Position numbers and translations under genes: made by a program. A model generated the notes under the pieces. The model had not been told where the DNA came from, searched no databases, and saw nothing but the letters and a program-made list of their open reading frames with translations. From contig OW386290.2 in the NCBI GenBank assembly GCA_936432065.2, forward strand, positions 56,177,548-56,241,547: a stretch of 64,000 nt of DNA, written 5' to 3'. The first letter of the stretch is position 1. Each line of letters starts with the position of its first letter. This document shows, piece after piece, positions 22,300 through 33,551 of the stretch. Origin of the DNA: Rutpela maculata (lineage: Eukaryota; Arthropoda; Insecta; Coleoptera; Cerambycidae).

Positions 22300-23699
22300 A
22301 TTAATTTTTAAATACAAAATGTATACCTTTTTTATCCACAATAAGAGTAAAAACTAGTCACTCATCAATGTCTCATCAAATAAATTGTATGTAATCTTTA
22401 CATATTTGTTTTATGAAGCAACGTAATTGAATGATTGAAAATTAATCGAATAATCGGAAAGCTGAGAAAAAAAAATAAGTTGAATTAAAAAAAAAAACCT
22501 CCATCTAGCCTCTCCTGAAGCCGAGAAAAAGAAAAGAGAAATGAAGCTGCCGCCGGGGTAAAACTGTCCAAGTACGCCACTAGCAGTAAAGGGGGAGGGA
22601 TATCTGGCTTCTAGTGTGAGCGCGAGCGCCAAGGATGCAATTTTCTCGATTTTTTTCCATGGCCCATCTAGATATATAGACATGGCACTTTATGTAAGTG
22701 ATAACACACACTCTGAGGTATATTCAGTTAAATTTTCAAGTAAGAATATTTTCAAATTTCGCCGTAATCACAAAAAACGTGAAATCTTCATATCTCGGCT
22801 TCAAAGCATCGGAGCAAAATTTTTTTTTTCTTAAATTCGTGTTTTTTATGACAATTAAAATGCCGTTAGTTGCAATAAATTTTATGCAAAATCCACTGAG
22901 ATATTTACATTTGTTTAAGTTGCAAAATTGATTTCTGGTGTAGAAAAGTCGCAAATTAAAATTTCTTTGCAATATTCTTTTTGATTATGTAAATGTACGT
23001 TAAATACAATATTTCTACTGAAACAGAACTGTAAAATATTAATATGATCTTTTAGTATAACAGTCTGAATTTTTCTTTTTATAAATTAATTGCAAAAAAA
23101 ATAATTAATATTTTGCAACGGAACAAAGTGCATTTCATTCATGGTAAAAATATGTACTATTTCTCATAATATCGTTAACATGCAGATTTTATATTTGTTT
23201 CTACAGTACTTCAAAGTTCGAGGATCTAAAAATCCCATTTTTTCAGTTTTTTGCCATAAAATGTTATTAACAATCAAAAATTAGTTCTTTGCATATACCT
23301 ACCTTATAGGGGAACCCATGGCAAAGAAATTGACAGGTCGAACGTTTTTCTATGACCTTTAGAAGCGAAGATATAAGCAAACAAGTAAGTTGCAAAATTC
23401 ATTATGTTTACAAAAAGTTGAATAACAATTAAAGCCGCCATTTTGAGTGGTCAACACTATTTTTCTCGGATTCCTGAGGAAATTCTGTAGGGGGTAGACT
23501 AATTTTTGGCTTGTCCCAAAACTTTCCGAGACATTTTCCTAATATCACCGGACTAATAAACACAAAATTTATTTGTGCGACTGCAAGTGTAGCTATGATG
23601 GGAACTGCAAAATAGTATTCAAAATTAATTGTTATTTCTTTTCTAATTTAGAGCGGGATTAGATAAAATTTTGTACTTAACATGTTATGAAAACAGTAA

Positions 23700-23765
23700 T
23701 TTTACTTGACTCATGTAATTTGCAAAACTCGCTCACTTCGCTCGCTCGTTTTGGCAAATATTACA
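23700..23765. repeat. Hairpin with CTCGCTCACTTCGCTCG loop
   Basis: GTAATTTGCAAAACTCGC and GCTCGTTTTGGCAAATATTAC form a stem with a small CTCAC/TTCGCTC loop. The same arrangement, a GC-rich inner palindrome at the apex of an AT-rich stem, is seen at 9503-9567, 24113-24185 and 34286-34364. Confidence 0.6.
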
Positions 23766-23866
23766 TTTGTCACTCTTTTCATTACTGGTTACGTAAATAG
23801 CTATTACCTACGATCACTAGTGTAAATAGTAAAAAACACACTACCTGCCACCTATGTAAGTTAATT

Positions 23867-23932
23867 TACTGTAAACAAAACGTACTGTAAAAAAATCGCA
23901 CGGTAAACAAAACGCACGGGACACGCAAATAT
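23867..23932 (+). repeat. 16-bp degenerate minisatellite, about 4 units
   Basis: The units are ACTGTAAACAAAACGT, ACTGTAAAAAAATCGC, ACGGTAAACAAAACGC and ACGGGACACGCAAATA. The period is regular at 16 bp with drift. The sequence differs from the array at 11112-11222, but the period and the recurrent CGC/ACG step are alike. Confidence 0.6.
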
Positions 23933-24112
23933 AGGTGGCTTAGTTCGCCGATGCGGGGTTTAAAAAAACAAATGCGCCTACGTAATTTTCAAACCCTGAC
24001 ATAATATTTGTTGAATAATATTGTTGACTAGTAAACTAAATCCAGATTTTACTGAATAAATAAATAAATATGATCATAGGTAAAGTATAGTACATAATTC
24101 GAGTTGTAGAGC

Positions 24113-24185
24113 AATTACGCATTCATGGAAATACGCACTCGCCGCTTCACGGCATCGTGCGTAACTTTTCCATTCGTGCGTAATA
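24113..24185. repeat. Foldback hairpin with CTCG-type loop
   Basis: ATTACGCATTCATGGAAATACGCACTCG pairs imperfectly with CGTGCGTAACTTTTCCATTCGTGCGTAAT. The loop is CCGCTTCACGGCAT. The stem is interrupted by single mismatches. It belongs by architecture with the hairpins at 9503, 23700 and 34286. Confidence 0.6.
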
Positions 24186-24744
24186 TGCTTCTTACAACAC
24201 TCATTACGTAATATACTATTATGTTCACTGATGAATCAATGGTTTTCATAACGATTCGAGGTGATTAGTGGCTTGAAAGCGACCAGTGGGATAAATACGA
24301 CCTGGCACTTTACAAGAAATTAATTTGTGAGTTGTAGATATAACATGAAGCGGAATCTTATTGAGGAAAAGTGCTGAGATGTGCATATGCGAAAGAACAA
24401 TCAATGCAAAAACGTATCGAGATTATATCATAAATTATATTGATTATCTTGACAATTTGGAACATTATGACGTTTTATAATTACTGTTTTTTATGAGATA
24501 AACTCTTTATTTTTATTGCGAGATGGCTTTAATTAAAACTTGAGCTTCTCTTTATTAACATGTCATCAGAACTATCTGCCGATGTCTTTAACTATATTTC
24601 ATGTGTAATGTGTATATTATTAAAGTAAGGTACCAAATTACAAATTGATTTTTAGCACAATCATAATCGTGAATATTTATTACTCCACGTACAATATGAA
24701 CAAACAATTAATTCTATTTGGACAAAATCTATTATGTCAGGTGC
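24186..24744. other. No gene recognised
   Basis: AT-rich sequence without coding blocks or visible internal repeats. Confidence 0.35.
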
Positions 24745-24840
24745 AATTGAACTATTTAATGATGCTATTTACTTTAGAATACAAACCGATGCGAATGAAA
24801 TTACATCCTTAATATGACATTTGTTGTATGTAATTAATTT
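24745..24840. repeat. Short dispersed repeat; empty-site counterpart of 36640-38690
   Basis: AATTGAACTATTTAATG and then ACTTTAGAATACAAACC, ATGAAATTACATCCTTAATATG are matched by the two flanks of the TIR element at 36664-38632 (AATTGAACTAATTAATGG on its left, ACTTTAGAATACAAACC on its right). Here the two halves are joined at GCTATTTACTTT, so this locus shows the uninterrupted state. Confidence 0.6.
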
Positions 24841-25455
24841 TGCATGAACATTATTGTGTACTGGCACATTAAATTTTTTATGAAAGCATTATTGTCATTC
24901 CGAGTGGTGTCATTACCGTAATGTTTATATAACACATGATTTTATTGCACTGAAATACGAATTGGGATTCACAGTGACCTATAACTATAATGGTAACTGA
25001 AGATTTAACTAATACTGCCGAAGAAGTAGATTAGAATTTAGATTTCGATCCTATATAATAATCATCCAAGAATTAAGATGCAATCAATAATATAAACTTT
25101 CAGTCAGACTCTTGGATGTCTGCACTACCCTCACGGTCAAAATCAATTCTTAGCTTAACACTTTCGCTGCGGCCGCGGCTGTAAGTCACCTCACACTGAC
25201 TGTTTTTTTTTTTTTCGAAAATATCGGGTAATTAGATGTCAATTAAGTTACAACGACATTGTATGCGAAAAGTGCGATTTTACGTTGAAAAAGGAGTATT
25301 TCAAGACAGATTTCGTCAAATAATTCGAAAAATCGAAAAGTATTCCATTTAGCGAAAACATGCTAGAAATAAATAAACTTCTAAACTGAGAATGAGCTTA
25401 GTTTTTTTTTCATAATTTTTGTAGGATTAATTATTTCGAATATCTGGAAATATAA
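24841..25455. other. No gene recognised; possible TTAA-flanked tip at 25157
   Basis: AT-rich DNA with one GC-rich word, CACTTTCGCTGCGGCCGCGG, preceded by TTAA near 25155-25160. Such a tip would suit a piggyBac-like element, but no inverse partner with TTAA was found. No transposase motif is seen. Confidence 0.25.
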
Positions 25456-25612
25456 AGACCGCATTAGACTATAAAAGTTCTTTGACAAAATTTTTTAATA
25501 AAAGATATTTGATGAGAAATGTGAGAGTGTAATAAAAAAATATACATTTTTCATAAAGAATATTTTTTATAAAACATCTTTGTCAAAGAACTTTTATAGT
25601 CTAATGCGGGCC
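25456..25612. repeat. Palindromic MITE-like hairpin, about 157 bp
   Basis: GACCGCATTAGACTATAAAA followed by GTTCTTTGACAAA at 25456-25488 is matched in inverse by TTTGTCAAAGAAC and TTTTATAGTCTAATGCGGGCC at 25579-25612. The arms are about 33 bp and almost perfect, and the loop is AT-rich. High arm identity suggests a relatively recent insertion. No clear target duplication was found. Confidence 0.7.
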
Positions 25613-26029
25613 TAAGACAATGTATTTAGTTTAAATGGTAAATATCTCAGAAACTATGGTACACATATAAAAAATGCTAATGATCTAGATAAAAAAATAT
25701 TAATTAAGCCTTAAAATTATTTATTAACTGTTTCTACAGCATTAAAACAAATAAGTTATGACAAACAAAGTGCTTCTTCACATTTGTTGAATAAAACGGC
25801 GCGATTTGGTTACTGTAAGTAGTCTGTAATTAAAAAGATACATTTCCCGAATACTTGTATTCGTTAACGTATAGCATGACTTAGACACCCAATTTTTTTC
25901 GTCCGTTTACAGCACTTGCTTTTGAAAAAAATAAATTTTAATACCCATATAAAGAGATTGTCCAAAAGCTGTAAAATTTTTGTTTCTTTGCAAATATCTC
26001 AATAAATGTCAGTTTTAGCGAAAAGGTGG

Positions 26030-27725
26030 CAGAGATCAAAAATAAAGTTTATAAACAGAGGATAAAGGAGAGTGTTAAAAATAGCTGATTTTTGGCCCCC
26101 ATCGCGGAACGCGTAAGACCCACAGAAAATGGTTGGAAAAGGCTTAAAATTAATAAAAATACATTTTCGTGGTATCAAAATTCTATTTTACCAGAGAAAC
26201 ATAGGAACAATCCATAAAGTTGCTTTGAATAATACCTTATACTCAATGTGAAAATTATATTTATTTTATGATTAGGTATCAATTCAATAGAAACAACAAA
26301 AGGCTAAAAACTACCCCTATTCACACCCTATTCGGGGGGGTGGAACGCCATACACAGCACTTAATATTAAAAAATAGGTACTAAGGTGATTAAAAATGTA
26401 CAAAATGATTTTTTAATACTAGTTGAGTTGACTAGTTGACCTTCAACTGACCCTGACTTCAGCATCCTCATTTTCAAAAACAACCCCCATAAGGATATGA
26501 AATAATATTCACAGCACAAGTATTATTATAAAAAAGTGCCTTAGTTAGCGACTCTGGAAACTACCAACCTACCCTGTTGGGGGGTGCAATTCTATTCACA
26601 ATCTCGAATACTTAAAAAATGCCACAGTACTTAGTAATGCACCAAATTATTTTCTACTAGTAACAGGGATAGACATCCACTTTTTCTTGACGTGAGTATC
26701 CTTATTTCGACAAACTACTCTACATGAATATGAAAAATATTTACAACACAGCAGCATATTTTACAGCATGTAATATTACAGATACATTAGATCTGTATGG
26801 TTTTAGTCAACACGTTTTTTTAATAAAGAACAAATAGCGAGTTATTTAGCATCCCCGAAAACAACCAAACTAGCCTATACAGGTGGTATGGATGAGGGGC
26901 ACTTTAGATAATGCAATATTAGAAAAAAAAAATCATTTTATGAAATATATAGAATCATAATAAAATATTATATCAACACTTATACTGATTGCCTAATAGT
27001 ATCTCTATAAAGAAAAACTGCCGTTATTTAGAGATGTTAAAACAGCATCTAGTACAGAATATTTACAAAGCAAATTAAAATAATATGAAAGGTTTCTATT
27101 GGTTGTTATATCTGCATTTAGTAGATAGATATTAATGATGGCTAATAATCACTGTAAGGGATTGAAAATGATATTAGTTTATTCTCTGTTATATTATTCC
27201 ATGTAAAGGTACTTCTGGGTAAGCTATAGAACTTCATTTGTTGGAGAAAAGGATACAGTAAATATGCAAATGGGTACTTGCAAAGGAGGATCATTTGGCC
27301 ACTTATTGTGTTTTCCAGAATACACCACGAAGAGGTGATCCCTGTTACATTCCGAGTTCTTTTAATGACCTTGCTACCTATATTTTTAAATATTAGGTGC
27401 TGTGTATGGCTTTCCACCCCCTGAATAGGACATGAATAAAGGTAGTTTTTACCCTTTTGTTATATCTATTGGATCGATACCTAATAGTTATAAAATAAAT
27501 ATAATTTTCAAGTTCAGTATAAGTTATTATTCAAAGCAATTTTAGGGGTTGCTTTTATGTTTTTGGAGGTGAAATAGAATTTTCTCCAGCCTCTTGATAC
27601 CACGAAGGCGTATTTTTATTAATTTTGAGCCTTTTCCAACCATTTTCTATGGATCTTATGCATTCAGCGATGAGGGCCAAAAATCAGCTATTTTTAACAT
27701 TGTCCTTTGTTTTTTATTTATGTAG
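26030..27725. mobile_element. Foldback element, inverted arms about 350 bp, with diverged internal repeats
   Basis: The left arm (26030-26375) and right arm (27368-27725) pair in inverse. For example, AATGGTTGGAAAAGGCTTAAAA with the sequence near 27630, ATTAGGTATCAATTCAATAG with the sequence near 27470, and GCCATACACAGCAC with the sequence near 27405. Weak pairing continues outward on both sides (a GAGATATTT word near 25990 and 27735). The interior has loosely repeated units containing ATATGAAAWATATTCACA and a CCCCCAT or GGGGGG step. No recognisable protein is encoded; the minus frame at 27142-27417 is unnamed. Confidence 0.7.
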
Positions 27726-28225
27726 GATTAATAGTTCAGAGATATTTAAGATTAAATATGGCACCCGAACGTTTATAGACGTATTTATTTCAAATGTTGA
27801 ATATTTTAAAAACTATGACACTTGCGTAAAAAATTCTGAGGACCAGAATTCAAGATAATTGCCTAATCAATCGATAAAATGATTATTTATTTTTTGTATC
27901 ATAAAAAACAAAGAAGTTATGGCCAAAAGAATTTGCATCTTCATATTTCTTTTAAGAAAACGTCGCCATTTTGATACTACAATTATCCAGTAATTCAAAA
28001 AAAAAATCTGAAAAATACTGTTTTTTGTCACCTAAACGCTCATTTTTTGTCTGTTTAAAACACTTGTACTATAAAAAAATCAAGCTGTCATTCTGATTTT
28101 TTTTTATTTTGACTTCAGATTCGTAATCGGAGATCCCATAAAAGTAAATATTCTACGTTTAAAAAATAAATATAATTTCTAAATGCCAAAATGAGTTTTT
28201 TCCAAGTGATTTTATTGAGTCTGTA

Positions 28226-28640
28226 TACAGGGTGTCCCGAAACTCCCGCCTTCCCCTTTAGGTACTAATTCTCCATGCAAAAATAGTAAGAAAAGTTCCT
28301 ATAAACATGTGTCCGGAAATGCTTCCTAAGGGAGCTACGGCCCTCTAAGAATGGCTCAAAAATAGGTGTTTTTACTAATTATCTCGGAAATGATTTGGGA
28401 CAACTTTATGAAACTTGGTTAACTTTTTTCGATTATTAAAGGCTATTGTCTTACAGTATTAGCCAGAATTAATTTTATCCAGGGGCGGAGAAACGAGGGG
28501 TCGGTGTTCTTTGGTTCTACATATTAATTTTTCCGTTTGACAAAAGCGGTCTAAACGAAATATTGCGTATTCGTTTGCTAAATGCGCATTATTTATTTTT
28601 CAAAGTAGGCGTAAAACAATAATATTTAGGAGCAATTTTT
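28226..28640 (+). mobile_element. Terminal fragment of a TACAGGGTGTCCC-type DNA element
   Basis: TATACAGGGTGTCCCGAAAC followed by AT-rich sequence with ATTATCTCGGAAATGATTTG is the typical start of an abundant arthropod DNA-element class. The complete element at 46569-48770 begins with the related TACAGGGTGTTTC. The far end is not found, so this is a truncated single end. A LINE fragment follows at once. Confidence 0.5.
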
Positions 28641-28654
28641 TTTTACCTATCCAA

Positions 28655-29000
28655 GGCCCTTGATTGCTTAGACCTTGTTTTCGTTAGTGATAAATTGTAC
28701 ACTGTGGATTTTCGAGGTAACTTCTAATATGATTAATATCATAGCATTCATGTAAAATTAAATGTCTCTAACGTGCAAGATATAGACCTGGACGTTCCTC
28801 AGTGCTCAATAGTTGGTCCACTTACCTTTCTTATTTTCATAAATGATCTTCCGTCTGGAAGCGTTAGCACTGACTGCGAAATATTATATTATGCAGATGG
28901 TGTTACAGTTACGTGTAATGTTGAAGAGCTTTAAGCTCGTCTAAACACCTTATTTGCTAATACGTAGATTAGGTATTATACTAATTTTACTTTAAAATGC
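28655..29000 (+). pseudogene. LINE RT fragment covering motifs A to C
   Basis: Translation in shifting frames gives SKALDCLDLVF (motif A position), DVPQCSIVGPLTFLIFINDL (the VPQGS block with G to C change) and YYADGVTVTCNVEEL (the YADD block with the second aspartate changed to glycine). The loss of the second catalytic aspartate and the frame breaks mean it cannot encode active RT. It is a CR1/Jockey-group remnant. Confidence 0.8.
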
Positions 29001-29278
29001 TATTGGGGTATATTTATTAGGATTATTACAAAACAAGTTGAGTTACAGTCGGGGGATGCCCACTGCAAATACTTATATGAACAATAAAAATAAAAAAATA
29101 TCAGCTGTAAAAGTAAATTGTGCCGTTTACGATCAAAAGGTTAATCAAACAAGTATTCGCAGTCGGCCACTCCCGACTACAACTTCTCTTTGTTTCACAT
29201 TGATATATACAAATAAATATATTATCTATAAAGGTGGATATTTTTGTAATTTTCTTAAATAATATTTCGATGTTTTCA

Positions 29279-30881
29279 GTAATCCAGGAACTTAGACGAA
29301 AAATGCGCTCATCTTCGGAAAAATTTATAGTGAGCTATAAATTGGTGTACACGTACCTTTAAGCTTCCCAAACAATCTGTGAAAAGTCCCAAAGATTCCG
29401 GTGTATGTTTAACTTTTGACAGCGGAAAAATGGCCCAAAGAGGTACCTTTTCTCGGTTTTTTGCCAATATCTTCGTTCCCATCGATCCTACGGCTATGAA
29501 ATGTACTTATATAAAAGAAAGAACGGAAAATTCTCTACAAAAAATGTGATATAAAGTTTATCGATAGAACTAGTAATTTCCACGGAAAAGGCGTGAAATA
29601 TCAGAGATTAAGTTTTGTGGTTGCAAATAGCAGCTGCACCTTCCCCTCTGACGTCGGTGATGGGTTTATATCTACTTTATTTTTTTTTCTGGTGGGGTGT
29701 GTTGATGACTAGCGTATAGAGGCAGGTTATCACTTTGAATCCGATTCAAGCCGAAACAATTTTCGTTTGCAGTGGGATGGTTAGACGCATAGGTAAAATA
29801 CTCACTTAACATGCCCCCTCTAGGCCGAAAATTCATCGAAATCATAACTTTTTAAACCACAAACCTATTTGACCCTACCTTCCTTGCCGGCGGTCAGACT
29901 GCAAGGTGGTCATTTACTCGAACGGGTTTTTTCGTTCTTAAATTAGTTTTAGGCCCATGTGGGCACATGTTCTCATCTTAATTATCTCTTAAGTCTACCT
30001 AAGGCAGACAGGTGTTGCTAACATTACAATTATTCTTAAGCCAAATCAGACCTACCTCGCCCAGCCCCACACCCACCTCGGCGATGTTCGCTGTGGTTAT
30101 CTGGCTGGCTTCGAGGCTGGGATCTGATGCGACATGTAATATTGAAAAAACTCTAAATAGAAACGGCTTATTGGAGCCAATAAAAACCTTGCAGCCTCCT
30201 GCCCCGGATTGTCTTTTGAATATGATTTTTTGTAATTGTTCGAAAGGCTGTGGCGCTTTGTGCGGCTGTCGAAAGTTGGGACTGCAATGTTCAGCAGTTT
30301 GTGGCAATTGTCATGGGACATCTTGCCTGAATGCTGCCCCAATCGAAGACCATAATTTCGAAAAAAGAATTGACATCGACGATCCAGAAACAACCTCTAT
30401 TGATGATTCCGAATCCTGATATTCTCCACGAGTCCAGTGGTAAAATGAAGATAACCATTTTACATACCTCGGTTCCTATAAAAAATGTAAAAATTAGAAG
30501 ATAACGCACAGAAAACTGTACTTTGATCATTACATGCACTAAAATATCCATACGAAATTTTTACCGGAGTTTCAATGCCCGATTACGTAAAAACTATTAG
30601 TGTTATCAATAAACTTTATCACCTTTTTTGTAGAGAATTTTCCGTTCTTTCTTTTATATAAGTACATTTCGTAGCCGTAGAATCGATGGGAACGAAGATA
30701 TTGGCAAAAAAAAACGAGAGAAAGTACTTCTTTGGGCCGTTTTTCCGCTGTCAAAAGTTAAGCATACACCAGAATCTTTGGGACTTTTATAGATTGTTTG
30801 GGAAGCTGAAAGGTACGTGTAAACCAATTTATAGCTCACTATAAATTTTTCCTAAGTGAAATGCTAAAGTTCCTGGATTAC
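29279..30881. mobile_element. Long-TIR element (arms about 290 bp) carrying a CXC-domain remnant
   Basis: The left arm 29279-29572 and right arm 30604-30881 are close reverse complements. For example, TTATAGTGAGCTATAAATTGG, AGAAAGAACGGAAAATTCTC and ATATCTTCGTTCCCATCGAT recur inverted. The tips are GTAATCCAGGAAC and its counterpart. Between them on the plus strand lies the CXC fragment 30084-30419. The target duplication is not resolved. The arms are notably more alike than those of the 13.6-kb element, so it is probably younger. Confidence 0.78.
30084..30419 (+). pseudogene. CXC-domain C-terminal fragment of an orphan element protein
   Basis: The frame opens upstream of the first ATG (30084). 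The recognisable part starts near 30170 with GLLEPIKTLQPPAPDCLL, followed by CNCSKGCGALCGCRKLGLQC and CGNCHGTSCLNA, then an acidic tail IDIDDPETTSIDDSES and a TGA. The nine-cysteine spacing CxC...GC...CxCRK.GL.C...C..C.G..C is a tesmin/TSO1-like CXC motif as found at the end of a repeated arthropod protein. Only the end is present; the sequence before 30150 lacks the expected WGW segment, so the gene is truncated. In other CXC proteins the motif coordinates zinc and contacts DNA; here function is unknown. Confidence 0.65.
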
Positions 30882-31099
30882 AGCTTTATGTAATGATACT
30901 AAAGCCAAGAAATATGTTTGTATGATTTTTTTGTTTATCTGCATTTCTGAATGTTTGCTTCACCATAACTCGAAAACGGTTTAGCACATTTTGAAACAAT
31001 TTTGCAGACATCCTTTCATGTAGATACCTTTCCAGCATGGAGAATAAGCTACTTCACACAAGAGATGGTGGAAAGAAGGTGGGGGGGGATAATGGAAAG

Positions 31100-31760
31100 C
31101 TGGTGGAATAGTGGGAGAGACGCAAACGGTAGGATTAAGGCGGAGGAACTACGCTAACGCCACGCCAATATTCTTGGCTAAAGATGACGGTCTCGGATAT
31201 CTGGGTCCGGGCAGGACTATTCCCTTTACCCCAGTACAGTGCTGTAGACCTGGACCGGCCTCGTGCAGGTTGCTTTACATCGGCCTCACTCACAAATGTG
31301 AGCGGTGCAGATAATTTCGGCCCACCTTCCTGGGTGCTGACTTGGTGGACCTTGCTGGCTAAGGCCTTTATCTTCTGGCGCTCTTCTGTCTTCGTGTTCT
31401 TTCTTCGCCAGCTTGTCACCCCCGGGGGTAGTCATCGGTCTATTGGAAATTTTGGGTTTTTTTGGCAGGGATTGACTGCCGGTACACAGGATGTACTGTG
31501 AAATCCTGTCAACCGGATCATCTGTAATGTAAGGATGAGCTATGTAGCTCGAGGAAGGGCAGACCTAACTGCTTTGGTAGCAGTTTTGGTCTGCCCGGAG
31601 CTAGGTGACTATAGGTACTGTAGAGTGTTTTGTCGGTACCCGCAGGGTAGTGGGTGGGTGGTTGGATAATAGCCTTCCTGACCAACGGGTTCCCATGCTC
31701 CTCGGCAAGTGTCGATCTTGGCTCTTTTCTTGATAATCTCAGTGTACTAGAAAGTCCTAT
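31100..31760 (-). other. GC-rich island with minus-strand open frames, unidentified (TE-like)
   Basis: This stretch is markedly less AT-rich than its surroundings. On the minus strand two overlapping frames are open. One (to 31135) reads KIKALASKVHQVSTQEGGPK. The other (about 31570 to 31290) reads DDPVDRISQYILCTGSQSLP and KKPKISNRPMTTPGGDKLAK. Basic, proline/serine-rich text of this type is common in LINE ORF1 N-termini, but I cannot assign it. It also holds the hairpin at 31557-31596. It may be the 5' end of a LINE inserted in minus orientation. Confidence 0.35.
31557..31596. repeat. Strong stem-loop in the GC-rich island
   Basis: GGGCAGACC TA ACTGCT and AGCAGT TTT GGTCTGCCC pair around the loop TTGGT, giving a 9-bp and a 6-bp stem separated by a small internal loop. 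Strength and position suggest a structured RNA segment of whatever element the island derives from. A factor-independent terminator is not expected in an insect genome. Confidence 0.6.
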
Positions 31761-33244
31761 ACGCTAACGTAGTCGCGAGCATAAGCCAGTCGATTAAACT
31801 GGAGAGTTTTAAATAAAGCTTCATAAGGAATGATGGCGATTGTTCCCATATTGTTTCAAATTATTTACCAATGTATTTTCGACTTATCTAAACGTTTAAT
31901 TTATTTAGCAAGTCCGATATTGTCATATTTTGGTAAAAGTAAAAGAGAAAGTTCAATGAATAATCAGATATACTGATCGGCGGGTAATTTCTTTCTTTGG
32001 TAGTCCATTTTCAATATCAAACGCATTAACTAGAAGTCCAAAGAAAATAATAAATAAATTAATATTAGAATTAATTTCATACATAAAAAAATATAATACT
32101 AATAAAACACCATAAAATAAAAATAGGTTAAATTAAAGTAGATCACCTTGTATATTTCTCGTTATTACAAAAAATAACAAGTGGTATTCGTGGTTACTTG
32201 ATTACACAACATACTTAGTTAGTTGTCTTATTATATTTCCATTAAATTCTACAATTTTTTTGTCATCATCAAGAAAACCCGCTGGCGTTTTACAATTGTG
32301 ATTGGCAGATAAAGGAAATTCTTTACATATCAATATTTACAAGAATCGTTTGATGTTATAGTGCGGTGAGTAGGTTCTAATAAATCGTCCCATCTTGTGA
32401 TAACGACATTAAACAACTCAGATATTGTTCCTATAGACAGAACATCTCAGCCGTTAACAACACCCTAAATAAAAAATCGATTAAAGAACCTTAGGTTAGC
32501 CAGAACTTCGAAAACCAACTGTATACAGCGTGATCTATCATGATATGCGGAAAATAAAATGGTGTACTAGTCTTCAATGTGGGAAAACTCTTGCAAAATT
32601 TTAAAGTGATCCGTGGTAATTTAGTATATTAAAACGCGTTAAAATTCGCGAGGATCCGCTACTGTATATTTTGATCTTATTGTCGGTGGTCAGTAATAGG
32701 GCGATAGACTTACTTGTGAAAGAACAGATCGAAGATGTTTACATTTCCTTAATTGGCATAAAAAGTTAACCTGGCAGATGCGGTCAAAGTGCCGCGTTTT
32801 TTGCTTTTAATCGAACAATCAGAATACCGGCAGGTACAAAGCACCGCCGAATGTTGGTGTTTTTGTGTTATTGACGAATTTAAGTAAATATCTCTTATAT
32901 CTACTTGTTGTAGAGTTCACTAGCATAGGGTCAATGTATTTTCGACTTATTTCGCTATTTTTGTAATGTGATCCGATTAAAACCAAAAAGTCACTTCTAC
33001 CCTCTCCAGCTTTGCCGTCAATAGTGTCAATACCAAGTCTGATAAAGTGATATGGTTGTACCGCGTTACGTCAGATTGGTTAAAGTTATTAGCGAAGCAT
33101 TTTTACAAAAAAATAAGGTAATTTTTTTGGTCATATTTCGTCAACCTGACGCAAATGGTTATCCTATAGAGTATGCTGGGTGTAAATACTGTGAGCCAGC
33201 AAATTGAGGAAGAAAGAATAACCGCGTGTCAGGTTGACTGACCT
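31761..33244. other. No gene recognised
   Basis: AT-rich and unrecognised. The word AATGTATTTTCGACTTAT occurs twice (about 31870 and 32935), which may reflect an old duplication, but neighbouring bases do not align by eye. Confidence 0.3.
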
Positions 33245-33443
33245 CATATATAGTAGGTTCCGTATATAATTCAGCGATATAAAAAAGCTCGCAAGAAAGC
33301 GTAAAGGACACTGACCGCTTTTGGTTAGTGTACCGCCGGCATTAGGTTAGGTTGAGCAGTACACAGGACCGGACTTAAAATGTATTTTCAGTTTCAAACA
33401 ATGAATTAAAAGATTCGAATTCTCGTTCAATTGTAAAAGAAAA

Positions 33444-33551
33444 GTTGAGTACACAATTCTTAGGCGTGTAAAAAATGCCGGCGTCTTCGATCTTTACCAC
33501 ATCGCCAAGGACGCCGACATTTTTTACACGCTTAAGAATTGTGTAGTGAAC
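33444..33551. repeat. 108-bp palindromic MITE (CGGCGTC family, short form)
   Basis: GTTGAGTACACAATTCTTAG, GCGTGTAAAAAATG and CCGGCGTC on the left pair with GACGCCGACATTTTTTAC, ACGC and TTAAGAATTGTGTAGTGAAC on the right. The loop is TTCGATCTTTACCACATCGCC. The same tip and the same GGCGTCTTTGGCGGTG word form the two ends of the element at 35818-39087. Confidence 0.78.

Larger units (their letters stand above)
20225..23555. mobile_element. Giant foldback element, inverted arms about 1.1 kb
   Basis: The left arm 20225-21296 and right arm 22412-23555 are reverse complements with moderate divergence. The tips are TAGTCCGGTGATTTTAG and its counterpart, with TA immediately at or beside each tip. Long near-identical blocks include CAAAATGGCGGCTTTAATTG, CCCCGGCGGCAG and ATATCTAGATGGGCCATGG. 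The right arm has an extra ~60 bp at 23062-23122. The centre holds repeat copy D and a short acidic open frame. No transposase is recognisable. The arms contain several ATATCTC words. Confidence 0.85.
19880..23810. mobile_element. Outer inverted repeat (arms about 130 bp) enclosing a second palindrome
   Basis: Sequence 19880-20012 (TTACATGAGTCAAGTAAAAT, then ACTGTTTTCATAATATG and TTAAGTACAAAATTTT) is matched in inverse at 23670-23800. The right arm additionally contains a hairpin loop ACTCGCTCACTTCGCTCGCT that the left arm has lost or never had. Between these arms and the inner palindrome lie unmatched spacers (20013-20224 and 23556-23669). This fits an older foldback element into which the inner 3.3-kb palindrome inserted. 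Confidence 0.6.

Noticed and set aside
25155..25180. piggyBac-like element end (TTAA then CACTTTCGCTGCGG)
   Set aside because: No inverse partner with TTAA and no transposase motif within several kb. One GC-rich word is not enough.
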